Of a stretch of DNA of 64,000 nt, positions 37,174 through 46,516 are shown piece by piece. The notes beneath the pieces were generated by a model, which made no database searches, was not told where the DNA came from, and saw only the letters and a program-made list of their open reading frames with translations. Position 1 is the first letter of the stretch. Every line of letters starts with the position of its first letter. The stretch comes from UBA7374 sp049890275 (lineage in GTDB: Bacteria; Verrucomicrobiota; Verrucomicrobiia; Opitutales; Coraliomargaritaceae): the NCBI GenBank assembly GCA_049890275.1, contig JBMHBT010000014.1, forward strand, positions 124,001 to 188,000, read 5' to 3'. The position numbers and the translations under genes are program-made.

Positions 37174-38526
37174 ATGGGTAAATATTTTGGCACAGACGGT
37201 ATCCGTGGTCGTTACGGAGAAGAATTGATTCACTCGGATTTTGCCTATCGTTTCGGCGCTGGTGTGGGTGCTCGTATCGTTGAACAAAAACCGGATGCGC
37301 AACTCCGAGCTGTTATTGGGCATGACACCAGAGAAAGCAGTACTGAATTGGTTCAAGCTATCGCAGGTGGCCTTTGTAGTAAAGGTTTCGAGGTGCAGTA
37401 CCTCGGTGTTGTGCCAACGCCCGGAGTGGCAATGGCGCTTTTAAAAGAAAATGCAGACGTCGGCGTGGCAGTGACTGCCTCACATAATCCGGCCTCAGAT
37501 AATGGCTATAAGTTGTTTGACGCAAACGGCTGCAAGCTGAGCGATTCAGAAGAGAGTGCTATCGAAGCCTTGATTGATGATCAAGTGGCACCCTCTGGAG
37601 AATTGGAGGCTATTGAGCCGAATACTGCAGATGGAGCCTCGCTGTACATAGACAAGATGTCCTCTCTCTTGCCTGCAGGAGCTTTATCTGGCTGGAAGAT
37701 TGTTCTGGATCTAGCTAATGGAGCGACTTCAAAAACGAGTCCGGAAGTATTCCGCCGATGGGGCGCTGAGATTATTTCCATCGGCGATCAGCCGGATGGT
37801 ATGAATATTAATGCGGGCGTAGGAAGCGAGTTTTCAGGTCCGTTGGGTGAGGCGGCTCGTGTGCACGGTGCGCGACTCGGGATTGCGCATGACGGGGATG
37901 GTGATCGAATTGTGGTTTGCGACGAGACGGGTACAACGGTCGATGGAGATGTTTTACTCGGTATGCTCGCGCTGCACGCACTAAAGAATGCTACTCTTAC
38001 GAATCGAACGCTGGTAGCCACTATACAAAGCAACCTCGGTCTGGATTTTGCTCTAAAGGACGCTGGCGGCCAAGTTGTGCGAGCTGATGTAGGCGATCGT
38101 AATGTAGCGCAAATGATGCGTAGTGAAGGTTCGAATATCGGCGGGGAGTCCTCTGGTCATATTATTTTTTCGGATCATGCCACGACCGGAGACGGTTTAC
38201 TGGCGGCAGCTAAGCTGATTGAGTTGATGATGGGGGCCAACCAACCACTCTCCCAAATCAAAAAACAGGTGAGGCTCTTCCCTCAGAAAACGGCGAATCT
38301 TATCGTTGAGAAAAAAATCCCTCTGGAAAAATTACCGAATCTCCAATCGGCTATCAACAAGGCCAACGAATTTTTAGGTCAAGAGGGGCGGGTGCTCATT
38401 CGCTATTCTGGAACCGAACCAAAACTGAGAATACTGGCTGAAGGTCGAGATTTGGGACTGGTGAATCGAATCATGGAGGAGCTGATCATCTCGGCAAAGA
38501 ACGACTTGGTTGTAATTGGAGATTGA
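37174..38526 (+). CDS. glmM: Phosphoglucosamine mutase
   Basis: Converts glucosamine-6-phosphate to the 1-phosphate for UDP-GlcNAc and cell-wall synthesis. The phosphoserine loop TASHNPASDNGYK, the metal loop DGDGDRIVVCDE, sugar loop GGESSGHI and phosphate-binding RYSGTEPKLR are all present. 450 residues is typical. Begins MGKYFGTDGIRGRYGE. Confidence 0.96.
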   Translation: MGKYFGTDGIRGRYGEELIHSDFAYRFGAGVGARIVEQKPDAQLRAVIGHDTRESSTELVQAIAGGLCSKGFEVQYLGVVPTPGVAMALLKENADVGVAVTASHNPASDNGYKLFDANGCKLSDSEESAIEALIDDQVAPSGELEAIEPNTADGASLYIDKMSSLLPAGALSGWKIVLDLANGATSKTSPEVFRRWGAEIISIGDQPDGMNINAGVGSEFSGPLGEAARVHGARLGIAHDGDGDRIVVCDETGTTVDGDVLLGMLALHALKNATLTNRTLVATIQSNLGLDFALKDAGGQVVRADVGDRNVAQMMRSEGSNIGGESSGHIIFSDHATTGDGLLAAAKLIELMMGANQPLSQIKKQVRLFPQKTANLIVEKKIPLEKLPNLQSAINKANEFLGQEGRVLIRYSGTEPKLRILAEGRDLGLVNRIMEELIISAKNDLVVIGD

Positions 38527-38572
38527 CCGCCCTTAGCTAACTGATCTCTATGGAATTTTATTCAATTTTACC

Positions 38573-39979
38573 ATGGAAGAAATCGCCCTAAAAGATCTTG
38601 ACCCACGACTTCAGAAGCAGGTGGAAAACGCACGTAAAACCGTGGCTAAAAACCCGGCGTATGCGATCGACATCCTGTCGAGCATTGTTGCCCGCAATCC
38701 TGCCTGCCTTGAAGCACGCACACTATTACGCCAAGCGCAGAATGCGGCACATGCTGTTAAATCAAAGGGCTTGAGCAAGTTCATGACTCGCGTAACGAGT
38801 ATTCCTTTCGCTGTTACCGGTGACTCTAAAGTGAAAAAGGATCCGGTTAAGGCAATGGAGAGCGCTGAAGACTTGCTCAAAGCTAACCCGGAGAACGCTG
38901 CTGCGCACAAACTTCTTGGTTCTGCAGCTGAATCACTGGGTATGCACGGCACTGCAGCGCTTGCATATGAGTCGCTCTACAAATTGGAGCCGTCCAACAC
39001 GGAGTATGTGAAAAGCCTGATGGGCGCGTATATTCAAATGGGTCGCAATGATGACGCGATCAAAGTAGGGGAGGTGGTTTACCGCAAGAATCCAACGGAC
39101 GAAGAGATCCAAGCACTGATTAAAAAGGCTTCTGTACAGCAGACAATGGATAAGGGTCGTTGGGAAGAGGATAAGAGCTTCCGCGACAAGCTGAAAGACG
39201 AGGAAGAGTCGCAGAAGCTTGAGCAGGCAGGTCGCTCTCAGACTGGCGAAGAGGGTCTTCGTATGTTGATCGAGGAGGCAATCAAAGGGATTGAGGCCGA
39301 GCCAGGTAACATGAATTTTTATCGCGACTTGGTTGGGCACTACCGCAAGTTGGGTGAATTTGACAACGCCCTGGAATGGATCGGTAAAGCGCGTGAGTTA
39401 GAGGCTGGTCGCGCCGACGTAAATCTTGAACGTCTGGAGGCTGCGATCAAACGCGACAAGATGACGACTGCAATTGAAGAGCAGGAAGCTATTCTCGTTT
39501 CTGATCCGGAGAATTCTGCCGCCAAAGAGGCTGTGGCAAAACTGCGGGCAGAAGAGCGTGCCTTCCGCAAAGAACAGTCTCAACAACTGGTTCAGCGTTA
39601 TCCGAATGAGTTCAGCTATCGCTACGAGCTTGGAGAAATTTACTTTGAAGACGGTGAAGTCGACTCTTCGATCAAGGAACTTCAGTTGGCCTTACGCAGT
39701 CCAAAGGTACGGGTCAACTCACTTGTACTCTTGGGTAAGGCTTACAAAAAGAAGAATTTCCACGATATGGCGGCCGAACAATTTGTTGCCGCAAAGAGTG
39801 AGATTGCGGGCACGAACGAACAGAAGAAGGAAGTTCTCTACGAGCTCGGTGAATGCTATGAGCAGCAAGGCGATATGGACAAAGCGATGGCTGAGTACAA
39901 AAATCTCTACAGTGCTGACATCGCCTATCGTGACGTAGCGCAAAAGATTGACGACTTCTACAGCAAGAAGAACGGGTAA
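38573..39979 (+). CDS. Cytoplasmic TPR-repeat protein
   Basis: 468 residues of mostly helical, charged sequence without signal peptide or membrane segment. TPR-like pairs are visible at about residues 30-60, 100-170, 220-300 and 335-460 (e.g. ENAAAHKLLGSAAESLGMHG, NALEWIGKARELE, KEVLYELGECYEQQGDMDKA). Probably a protein-interaction scaffold; partners unknown. It follows glmM by about 46 bases and ends at a strong terminator, closing the trpD-glmM-TPR run. Confidence 0.8.
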   Translation: MEEIALKDLDPRLQKQVENARKTVAKNPAYAIDILSSIVARNPACLEARTLLRQAQNAAHAVKSKGLSKFMTRVTSIPFAVTGDSKVKKDPVKAMESAEDLLKANPENAAAHKLLGSAAESLGMHGTAALAYESLYKLEPSNTEYVKSLMGAYIQMGRNDDAIKVGEVVYRKNPTDEEIQALIKKASVQQTMDKGRWEEDKSFRDKLKDEEESQKLEQAGRSQTGEEGLRMLIEEAIKGIEAEPGNMNFYRDLVGHYRKLGEFDNALEWIGKARELEAGRADVNLERLEAAIKRDKMTTAIEEQEAILVSDPENSAAKEAVAKLRAEERAFRKEQSQQLVQRYPNEFSYRYELGEIYFEDGEVDSSIKELQLALRSPKVRVNSLVLLGKAYKKKNFHDMAAEQFVAAKSEIAGTNEQKKEVLYELGECYEQQGDMDKAMAEYKNLYSADIAYRDVAQKIDDFYSKKNG

Positions 39980-40023
39980 GCTTTCCAGCAGTTTGCCTAC
40001 CGAACGCAGCTAATCCTATTTAC

Positions 40024-40060
40024 AAGGCGAGTCTCAAATACGGAGGCTCGCCTTATTTTT
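40024..40060 (+). terminator. Rho-independent terminator after the TPR gene
   Basis: AAGGCGAG at 40024-40031 pairs with CTCGCCTT at 40047-40054 around a 15-base loop, followed by ATTTTT. It ends the forward transcript 45 bases past the stop codon and may also work for the convergent gene on the other strand. Confidence 0.8.
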
Positions 40061-40090
40061 GCTCACTTTGGTGGAGCGACTTGGCCGTTG

Positions 40091-42937
40091 TTAGAGCGTG
40101 CGCAAAAATGCTATCAACGCATCTCTCTGGCTGCTGGATAGGTTCTTGAAAGCATTCATAGAGGCTTCACCTTCGCCTCCATGCCACAAAATCGCTTCTT
40201 CTAAACTGCGCGCGCGCCCATCGTGCAGGTAGGCTTCGCCTCCGCTAACTCCGGAAGTCAATCCAATATTCCAGAGTGGCGGTGTGCGCCATTCCGAGCC
40301 CAATGCATTTCCTTCCCCCATGTTGTCGGCTAGACTAGGCCCCATGTCATGGAGAAGCAGATCGGTAAAAGAACGAATAGTTTGATTACGCAGTTCGGCT
40401 AGGGGATGGTGGGAACCGGTTGTTTGTTCTGGCGTGTGGCAATCCACGCAGCCAATACTTGTAAAGAGCGCTTCACCTTGTAACGCAGCATTGTCATCGA
40501 GGTTGCGCCTAGCGCCTACGCCAAGGAGAGCTACATATTTAGTCATTTGCTCTAACTCAGTAGAAGAGAGCTCTGCACTACTATTCGTAGTATCACCGTC
40601 CAAAATGGGGAAGAGATGAGTCGCAATACCCATGTCTCCATTCATTGCAGAAGCAATTTGATGTTCAATGGTTGCTTGACCCGCCTTGTGGGTAAACCTG
40701 CCTAAGCGAATTTCGCCGGTCTCCGGATCCGTCACCAAGCGTGCTTTTCCAGAAATCCCATCACCATCTTCGTCTTCAGGATCTGCTTGTGCGAGTATTG
40801 TTCCTTCATCTATCGCTTCAAGTAAACCAAGCCCAATCAGTTGTTGCGCCATACGTACCGTATAGTAATCCGGCGCATTGTAGTTAGGATTGAATGAATA
40901 AACTGGTTTGCGCAGAGTATAGGACGTTCCATCTCCGTATTGTCCTGTTATCGTTTCATAAGATTCAATCCGGATAGAGGGTTCAGCGGAACCCTGCAAA
41001 CTGTTTGGCTGTAAAACCGATCCATAAGAACCATGAGGAGTCCCTTTAGCGTCCGATCCTACATGAACAACCGCCTGCTCCAGGTTCTGCCCTGTAGCGG
41101 GCGGCAAGCTGCGCCCATTATTGACATGACATTCCACGCAGCTTCTGGTGATGAAACGTGGACCGATTTTACCCATTTGCTGCGTGAAGACAGGGTTACC
41201 CGGTTCTGAATGAGAGCCGTTTTGAAAATTCGTATGGTGTAGGCGACGGCCCAACATGAAATCTTCTATTGTATCCGGTGATATATTTCCTGCGGTTTGT
41301 TTGAAGCGGTTATCCGGCTCGTTGGAATAATGGTACGGTAATGTTGTTTCGCCCCCCAGCCAGGCAATCTCCGGCAATGGATAAGAGTCGAGTCGTGGGC
41401 CTTTACCTTCCCATGGGACGACACCTTGACCTACGATATAGAGAAACGTGGTGCCGTAATAGTTATTTCGTCCGTTCATCGGACTGGCAATAAACTGACT
41501 GATTTCAATCTCCATCCGATCGCCGATTTGCAATGGACGGTACTCCGGTAATTTTTCGACAACTGTCGCCCTGTATTGGTTGGTTGCAACTAAGTCAGCA
41601 AGAACATTAAAATGGTATTCTGCAACCGTTCCAATGCCGCGATAAAATGCTCGAAATTCCGGTTGGCTGAGCGGCGTCTTGGTTTCGTAATTGAAGGTTA
41701 CGGTTGTGCCTCCTTTAGCGACGCGATCGATGATTTCTATATCAATAGTTCGCTCTTCCCAGTACCAGCTGAGATAGTGGTCATAGGCTTGAAATTGACT
41801 CTCGCGGGCATGACGGTCTCTGGCGCGATCGCCTAGACGGGTAATCAGTGCATCATCCGTCTCTATTTGGACTGGAGAATTTAACACAGTCTCCGATGAA
41901 TAAAGAGGAATGATCTCTCCGAGTGATACTGGCTCACTGGTGTCATCGACATACTGTATCCTAAAGAAACGAGCCTCTCCATCGCGAGGTACTATGACTT
42001 CTATCCAATCTCCATCTCCGATGCGCTCCGATCCGATATCTACCCATTCGGATAGATCAACAGATGTTTGCGGCTGGTAAGCGATGTTGTCGCGACTCAA
42101 CCAGCTGATCTGGTCTGAAGTCGTTGATTCGGGATAAAGGAACTGAATCGAATTTTCCGCTGGTGTATTACTTGCATTGGAGCCGGAAACAAGTACGTCA
42201 TCAATGAGCACTTCACCGTGTCCATTAGCAACGGCTCCAGTCACCATTCGAAAGACAACTTCAGCAGATGCTGTTCCTGCGGGTGCAATTAGGTTCTCTT
42301 CGCGAATTTCTGTCCATGTTCCTAAAGTTGGATTAAAAGCTCTGACTCCTGTTCCACCTAGATACTGACCGGATGACCCAAGCCATAGTAGTTGATACTC
42401 TTGGATGTAAGATGGACCCGAACGGATCTGTTTTGCCCAAAAAGAGAAATCGTAAGAAGAACCGGCTTGGATCGTAGCGCTTGCTGAATCAATTCTTTGG
42501 AATAGGCGACACTCCCGCGCGGATGCTCCACCCACTTCTATGTAGCCTCGCGCACAATAGGTACCTGACTTGGCATCACCATCATAGCGAGTTGCAAGCC
42601 GACTGCCGTTAGTCTGCCAATGCTCAAATCCAGTTGCGTTGCCTGTTTCAAATCCCCCATTCAATAAGAGGTCGGAAATTTGCGGTGGTGGGGTAGACGT
42701 TTCTTGAACGCGGTAGTTCGCGCTATTTGCAGTAGGAAAATATTGGGATCTTTGCGAACCATCACCAAGGATGACTTCGCCGACATCCATCCATTCACCA
42801 TTTGATTCTTTCTGCAGTTGATATTCTCGATCACTAACAGTGGGCCAGCTAATTGTGTAACCCCTTTCATAGGAAAGATTTTCGCCAGAGCAAAGAACCA
42901 AGGACAATAAGTAGCAAATAACGAAGCGAAAGATCAT
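40091..42937 (-). CDS. Exported di-haem oxidoreductase (thiol-oxidoreductase-like) with lectin-like front
   Basis: 948 residues with a signal peptide (1-18). The C-terminal half matches the DHOR/COG3488 family of di-haem proteins distantly related to MauG and CcpA peroxidases: haem motifs CVECH (about residue 599) and CVDCH (830), plus the HDMGPSLAD and EAYLHDGRARSLEEAILWHGGE signatures. The N-terminal half holds a short beta module, a carbohydrate-binding-like domain (GFETGNATGFEHW) and a second short beta module, so it may be targeted to glycans or cell surfaces. Divergent from the ferredoxin-P450 pair, from which it could receive or supply redox partners. Role unknown. Confidence 0.8.
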   Translation of the reverse strand: MIFRFVICYLLSLVLCSGENLSYERGYTISWPTVSDREYQLQKESNGEWMDVGEVILGDGSQRSQYFPTANSANYRVQETSTPPPQISDLLLNGGFETGNATGFEHWQTNGSRLATRYDGDAKSGTYCARGYIEVGGASARECRLFQRIDSASATIQAGSSYDFSFWAKQIRSGPSYIQEYQLLWLGSSGQYLGGTGVRAFNPTLGTWTEIREENLIAPAGTASAEVVFRMVTGAVANGHGEVLIDDVLVSGSNASNTPAENSIQFLYPESTTSDQISWLSRDNIAYQPQTSVDLSEWVDIGSERIGDGDWIEVIVPRDGEARFFRIQYVDDTSEPVSLGEIIPLYSSETVLNSPVQIETDDALITRLGDRARDRHARESQFQAYDHYLSWYWEERTIDIEIIDRVAKGGTTVTFNYETKTPLSQPEFRAFYRGIGTVAEYHFNVLADLVATNQYRATVVEKLPEYRPLQIGDRMEIEISQFIASPMNGRNNYYGTTFLYIVGQGVVPWEGKGPRLDSYPLPEIAWLGGETTLPYHYSNEPDNRFKQTAGNISPDTIEDFMLGRRLHHTNFQNGSHSEPGNPVFTQQMGKIGPRFITRSCVECHVNNGRSLPPATGQNLEQAVVHVGSDAKGTPHGSYGSVLQPNSLQGSAEPSIRIESYETITGQYGDGTSYTLRKPVYSFNPNYNAPDYYTVRMAQQLIGLGLLEAIDEGTILAQADPEDEDGDGISGKARLVTDPETGEIRLGRFTHKAGQATIEHQIASAMNGDMGIATHLFPILDGDTTNSSAELSSTELEQMTKYVALLGVGARRNLDDNAALQGEALFTSIGCVDCHTPEQTTGSHHPLAELRNQTIRSFTDLLLHDMGPSLADNMGEGNALGSEWRTPPLWNIGLTSGVSGGEAYLHDGRARSLEEAILWHGGEGEASMNAFKNLSSSQRDALIAFLRTL

Positions 42938-43069
42938 GCAATTTAGTGCAAAATAAATGAGCTATTTCGTCAACTTAGAAACCATTTTGATTTTGAATTC
43001 CGGTAGAGATATCCACAAGATCCCTTGTAGTAAACATCTGCTGTAGGTATACAGTGCAATCACATTATT

Positions 43070-43384
43070 ATGGCCAAAGTAACTTTTAATATGCCCTCGG
43101 GTGAAACCAAAACGATCGAAAATGCAGTCGGTACCTTGATGGAAGTAGCTACAGAAAACGACATCGAGGGAATTACCGGTGATTGCGGAGGAGTTTGTTC
43201 CTGCGCAACTTGCCATGTCTACGTCGAGAAGGAATGGGTCAAAAAGATACCGGAGGCGAGTGAGTTGGAGAAAGATACGATCGAGTTTATCGATAATGCA
43301 GAACCGACGAGTCGTCTCTGTTGCCAGATTGATCTGACCGAGGATATGGACGGGCTAGTAGTTACTGTTGCCAACGAAGAATAA
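43070..43384 (+). CDS. [2Fe-2S] ferredoxin (adrenodoxin/putidaredoxin type)
   Basis: 104-residue electron carrier. Cluster cysteines C39, C45 and C48 in GDCGGVCSCATCH, with the fourth in LCCQIDL (C84 or C85), follow the C-x5-C-x2-C spacing of P450-type ferredoxins; an additional Cys at 43 is present. The gene ends 17 bases before a cytochrome P450, which strongly suggests it donates electrons to it. No ferredoxin reductase is nearby. Start context TATT|ATG. Confidence 0.93.
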   Translation: MAKVTFNMPSGETKTIENAVGTLMEVATENDIEGITGDCGGVCSCATCHVYVEKEWVKKIPEASELEKDTIEFIDNAEPTSRLCCQIDLTEDMDGLVVTVANEE

Positions 43385-43401
43385 TCAGCAAAATTTCGAC
43401 T

Positions 43402-44541
43402 ATGCTTGATAAAGATGATCCTTTTCGTGAAGAGCGTGCCAAATGCCCGATCCTCTTAGCGGAACACCAAGGGGAGAAAATCCCTATGATCTTACGACAC
43501 AAGGATGTTCGTCGCGCGGCAAAGGATTATGCGAATTTCAGCTCCGATGCACCTCGCAGGGTTCCGATTCCATCCGAAGAAGATGTCAGGACTGTGCGCC
43601 AGTATCCATTGGAAGTCGATCCTCCTGTTCATTCAGACTACCGAAAGCTAGTAGAGCCACTTTTTCTGCGTCCTAAGCTACCAGAGGTGCAAGAGAAGAT
43701 TCAGGCATTGATTGATCGGCTTTTGGACGCAGCTCTGGCCGCGGAGTCGATTGATATCGTCAAGGACTTCTCCATACCACTCCAGTCGCATGCTCTCACT
43801 TATCTACTCAATGTAGATGAAAAGGAGGCAGAACTTTGGATCAGTTGGGGAATACATGTATTTAAAGATGGTGACGGTAAATCCAAAGGACCATTCATGG
43901 AGCGCTATTCTCAGCAGATGTTTGAGGCTGCAGAAAAATCGCCTGGTGATGATTTTTTCTCTATTCTCAATGAAGCAGAGTTTCAGGGAAGAAAGCTGAC
44001 GATGGAGGAGAAACTGGGCTATGCAAATATCGCTTTTGCTGGAGGTCGGGATACGATCATTCACACCGCATCTCGAATCCTAAAGTATTTTAGTGAAAAC
44101 CAAAAGGCTTTGAGCTGTATCCGTGAACACCCGGAAATGATCAATACGGCAGCTGAAGAGTTTTTTCGACTGTTCATACCACTGACGCACATCGGTCGTG
44201 TTTGCCCGGCACAAACCGAAGTACATGGCCATACGGTTGAGGCAGGTGAGCGTGTTTCCTTAACTTGGTCATCGGCTAACCGGGATCCGGATGTTTTTGA
44301 TCAGCCTAATTCAGTACAACTCGACCGAAAACCAAATCCGCATATCGCATTTGGATTCGGCATTCACAATTGCCTGGGGCAACATCATGCTAGAGTGATT
44401 ATGCGCAGCCTAATCAAACAGGTAGCTGATAAAGTTCAGTCTATTCAGATTCTGGATCAAGCTGAACTTATGGAAGTCGAGACGGACTACACGCGTAAGG
44501 TGGGTTACGAGCGCCTGCAGGCTTCGTTCACAGCTTATTAG
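43402..44541 (+). CDS. Cytochrome P450
   Basis: 379-residue soluble bacterial P450. The haem-thiolate loop FGFGIHNCLGQHHAR (C324) is intact, the oxygen-activating I-helix reads AFAGGRDTII, and the K-helix ExxR is EEFFR. It is on the short side for the family. It is co-directional with the ferredoxin at 43070 and converges on a sulfatase gene, next to an SGNH hydrolase. In marine Bacteroidota, P450/ferredoxin pairs near glycan-degradation genes demethylate 6-O-methyl-galactose; the same role here is inference, and hydroxylation of another small molecule is equally open. Confidence 0.93.
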   Translation: MLDKDDPFREERAKCPILLAEHQGEKIPMILRHKDVRRAAKDYANFSSDAPRRVPIPSEEDVRTVRQYPLEVDPPVHSDYRKLVEPLFLRPKLPEVQEKIQALIDRLLDAALAAESIDIVKDFSIPLQSHALTYLLNVDEKEAELWISWGIHVFKDGDGKSKGPFMERYSQQMFEAAEKSPGDDFFSILNEAEFQGRKLTMEEKLGYANIAFAGGRDTIIHTASRILKYFSENQKALSCIREHPEMINTAAEEFFRLFIPLTHIGRVCPAQTEVHGHTVEAGERVSLTWSSANRDPDVFDQPNSVQLDRKPNPHIAFGFGIHNCLGQHHARVIMRSLIKQVADKVQSIQILDQAELMEVETDYTRKVGYERLQASFTAY

Positions 44542-44569
44542 TGAGTCTACTACAGGTTTGTATTTAAAA

Positions 44570-46450
44570 TCAAAAACCTGCGGATTCTATCGGCTCCTCT
44601 GAGCTGATTCCATGCTCTCCGAGGATCTGCTGACGCAGGCGAATCTCATATTTATACTGGTTGTGCCAGGATTCTTTAAACTCGAGGTTTTGTATAGTGG
44701 GGATCAGTTCCTTTGCCTCTGTTCCCATATGCACGACAATATTTAACAGGCTGACCATCGCGTAAGATCGCTGTTCGATCATCTCTGTTAGAGTCGCCAG
44801 TCCCTGTTTTTTTTCTCCGCTACGGACAAGTAGCCATGCCGCCATGGCTCGAATCTCATCTGAGCTATCATGGATGGCTATAAGGCCACCGTCTGTATCA
44901 TTGAGCAAGAAGCACCCGATCAACCCCCAATACCGCATGCCTACATGAGAATGATGCACTAATAGATGCAATTTTGCCTTGTTTTTGGGATCCTCTTGGA
45001 GAGCTAGATCAGCGGCGTCCAGTATGGCTTTTACGTCATAGGCTTTCGGATCACGCACCAGTTCATAAATCGTTGAATCATGCCCTTCAGCCAGTCGTAG
45101 CATTTCTGTTTCAGGAAGAAGACCGGCATCAATCATGTCCAATTGCTGACGCCTCATTTCCTTTCTCATTTTTTTTGCCGTTCGGCGATACTTCGGGTCG
45201 TCTATTAAGTTATGGAGATTGTCCGGGTCGTTCTCCATGTCATAGAGTTCTTCTGTCCATTTCTTGGGCAAAAAGAACCTCTCTTGCGGTTCCGTGGCTT
45301 TATTTTGGTCAACGACATCCAACCAAGCCTGTGAAGCTTTCATTCTCCAGAGGTAATCCAACTTTTGCAGCCATGGTACGTATGGCATATAATTCCGAAT
45401 ATAAACAAATCGTTTGTCGAGAATAGCGCGCGCATTGTCGACTGCTTCGTCGGTCCTGCCTCGGAAGGCAAAATGGTAGCGTGCTTCAGGCTCTGCATCC
45501 GGACCAAAGAAAATCTTACCCTGCATCGTATCAGGGATTTCTGACCCCGTTATACTCAGCCATGTTTTCGGCATATCAACGAAGCTGACGAGGCGATCTA
45601 TTGGAGCGCCGGGTTGATCGGCTGGCCAGAGATGTTTAAACTTATCCGGTATATAGATGATGAGTGGGCAGTGTAGGCCGTTCTTGAAAAGAAACCGCTT
45701 ACTGCGCGGCAATACGCCGCCATGATCTGAAGTATAAATGACAATCGTATCATCCTTTAAGCCAAATCGATCAAGCTTTGCTAGGGTGCTGCCAATGGCT
45801 GCATCCATGCGCTTGATTGCATCATGATACAGCGCGTAGTTTTTACGCATGATCGGTACGTCGGGATGGTACTCTGCCAGAGTCGTATTTCTCGGATCAT
45901 GTTCCGTATTTTCTATATCCTTGAATGCGCTACTTTCGTGCGACTGACCAAAGTTGATAACTTGGAAGAATGGTTGTTCTGACTGCAGAGCGCTCCAATC
46001 CGTTTCTTCCGGATTATCCCAGATGCTGTCCCCCGAGCGACCGCTAAAATTGTAATCCCGCTTCTTCCAATTACCCGTGTAGTAGCCGTTCTCTTTTAAG
46101 AAGTCTGGATAGAGGCGAATCTTATCATGTGGAATCTGATAAAAGCTGCGCATAGGGTGTGTCCCCATCGAGAGCGAAAGAACCCCGGTAATCCATGTGC
46201 TACGGGTTGGCGCACAAACCGGAGTATTGGCATATGCATGCATATATTGGAAACCATCCTGAGCCAGCTGATCCAAATTGGGTGTATCCGAATGAGAGTT
46301 TCCGTAGCAACCCAGCCAATGCGCGCTATTATCTTCCGAAGTCAACCAGAGGATATTGGGCCTTTTCTCTGTTCCCTGAAGGGTGTTGTACACACCGGCT
46401 AGAAAAACGAAAGCAGCAAAGAACAGGGTTGGGCATAGACGCATGTACAT
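44570..46450 (-). CDS. Exported sulfatase with C-terminal helical repeat region
   Basis: 626 residues. Signal peptide about 1-27, then RPNILWLTSEDNSAHWLGCYG, formylglycine motif CAPTR (C79, R83), and YTSDHGG as late metal site. The opening is similar to that of the sulfatase at 1843 and to heparan N-sulfatase-type enzymes. After about residue 480, helical HEAT-like segments occur (IRAMAAWLLVRSGEKK, MIEQRSYAMVSLLNIV), an accessory region seen in some Verrucomicrobiota and Planctomycetota sulfatases. A second Met at codon 3 is an alternative start. Clustered with an SGNH hydrolase downstream of its start side. Confidence 0.92.
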   Translation of the reverse strand: MYMRLCPTLFFAAFVFLAGVYNTLQGTEKRPNILWLTSEDNSAHWLGCYGNSHSDTPNLDQLAQDGFQYMHAYANTPVCAPTRSTWITGVLSLSMGTHPMRSFYQIPHDKIRLYPDFLKENGYYTGNWKKRDYNFSGRSGDSIWDNPEETDWSALQSEQPFFQVINFGQSHESSAFKDIENTEHDPRNTTLAEYHPDVPIMRKNYALYHDAIKRMDAAIGSTLAKLDRFGLKDDTIVIYTSDHGGVLPRSKRFLFKNGLHCPLIIYIPDKFKHLWPADQPGAPIDRLVSFVDMPKTWLSITGSEIPDTMQGKIFFGPDAEPEARYHFAFRGRTDEAVDNARAILDKRFVYIRNYMPYVPWLQKLDYLWRMKASQAWLDVVDQNKATEPQERFFLPKKWTEELYDMENDPDNLHNLIDDPKYRRTAKKMRKEMRRQQLDMIDAGLLPETEMLRLAEGHDSTIYELVRDPKAYDVKAILDAADLALQEDPKNKAKLHLLVHHSHVGMRYWGLIGCFLLNDTDGGLIAIHDSSDEIRAMAAWLLVRSGEKKQGLATLTEMIEQRSYAMVSLLNIVVHMGTEAKELIPTIQNLEFKESWHNQYKYEIRLRQQILGEHGISSEEPIESAGF

Positions 46451-46516
46451 TCAACAAATGAAGCGGTTATTCTATTCAAAAAAATAAGCTATATCTTTAG
46501 GCAAACAGACAGTCTT

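Noticed and set aside
44556..44583. Inverted repeat caggttt/aaacctg between the P450 and sulfatase genes as a bidirectional terminator
   Set aside because: Long AT-rich loop and no clear T-tract after the stem; weak and partly inside the sulfatase 3' end.
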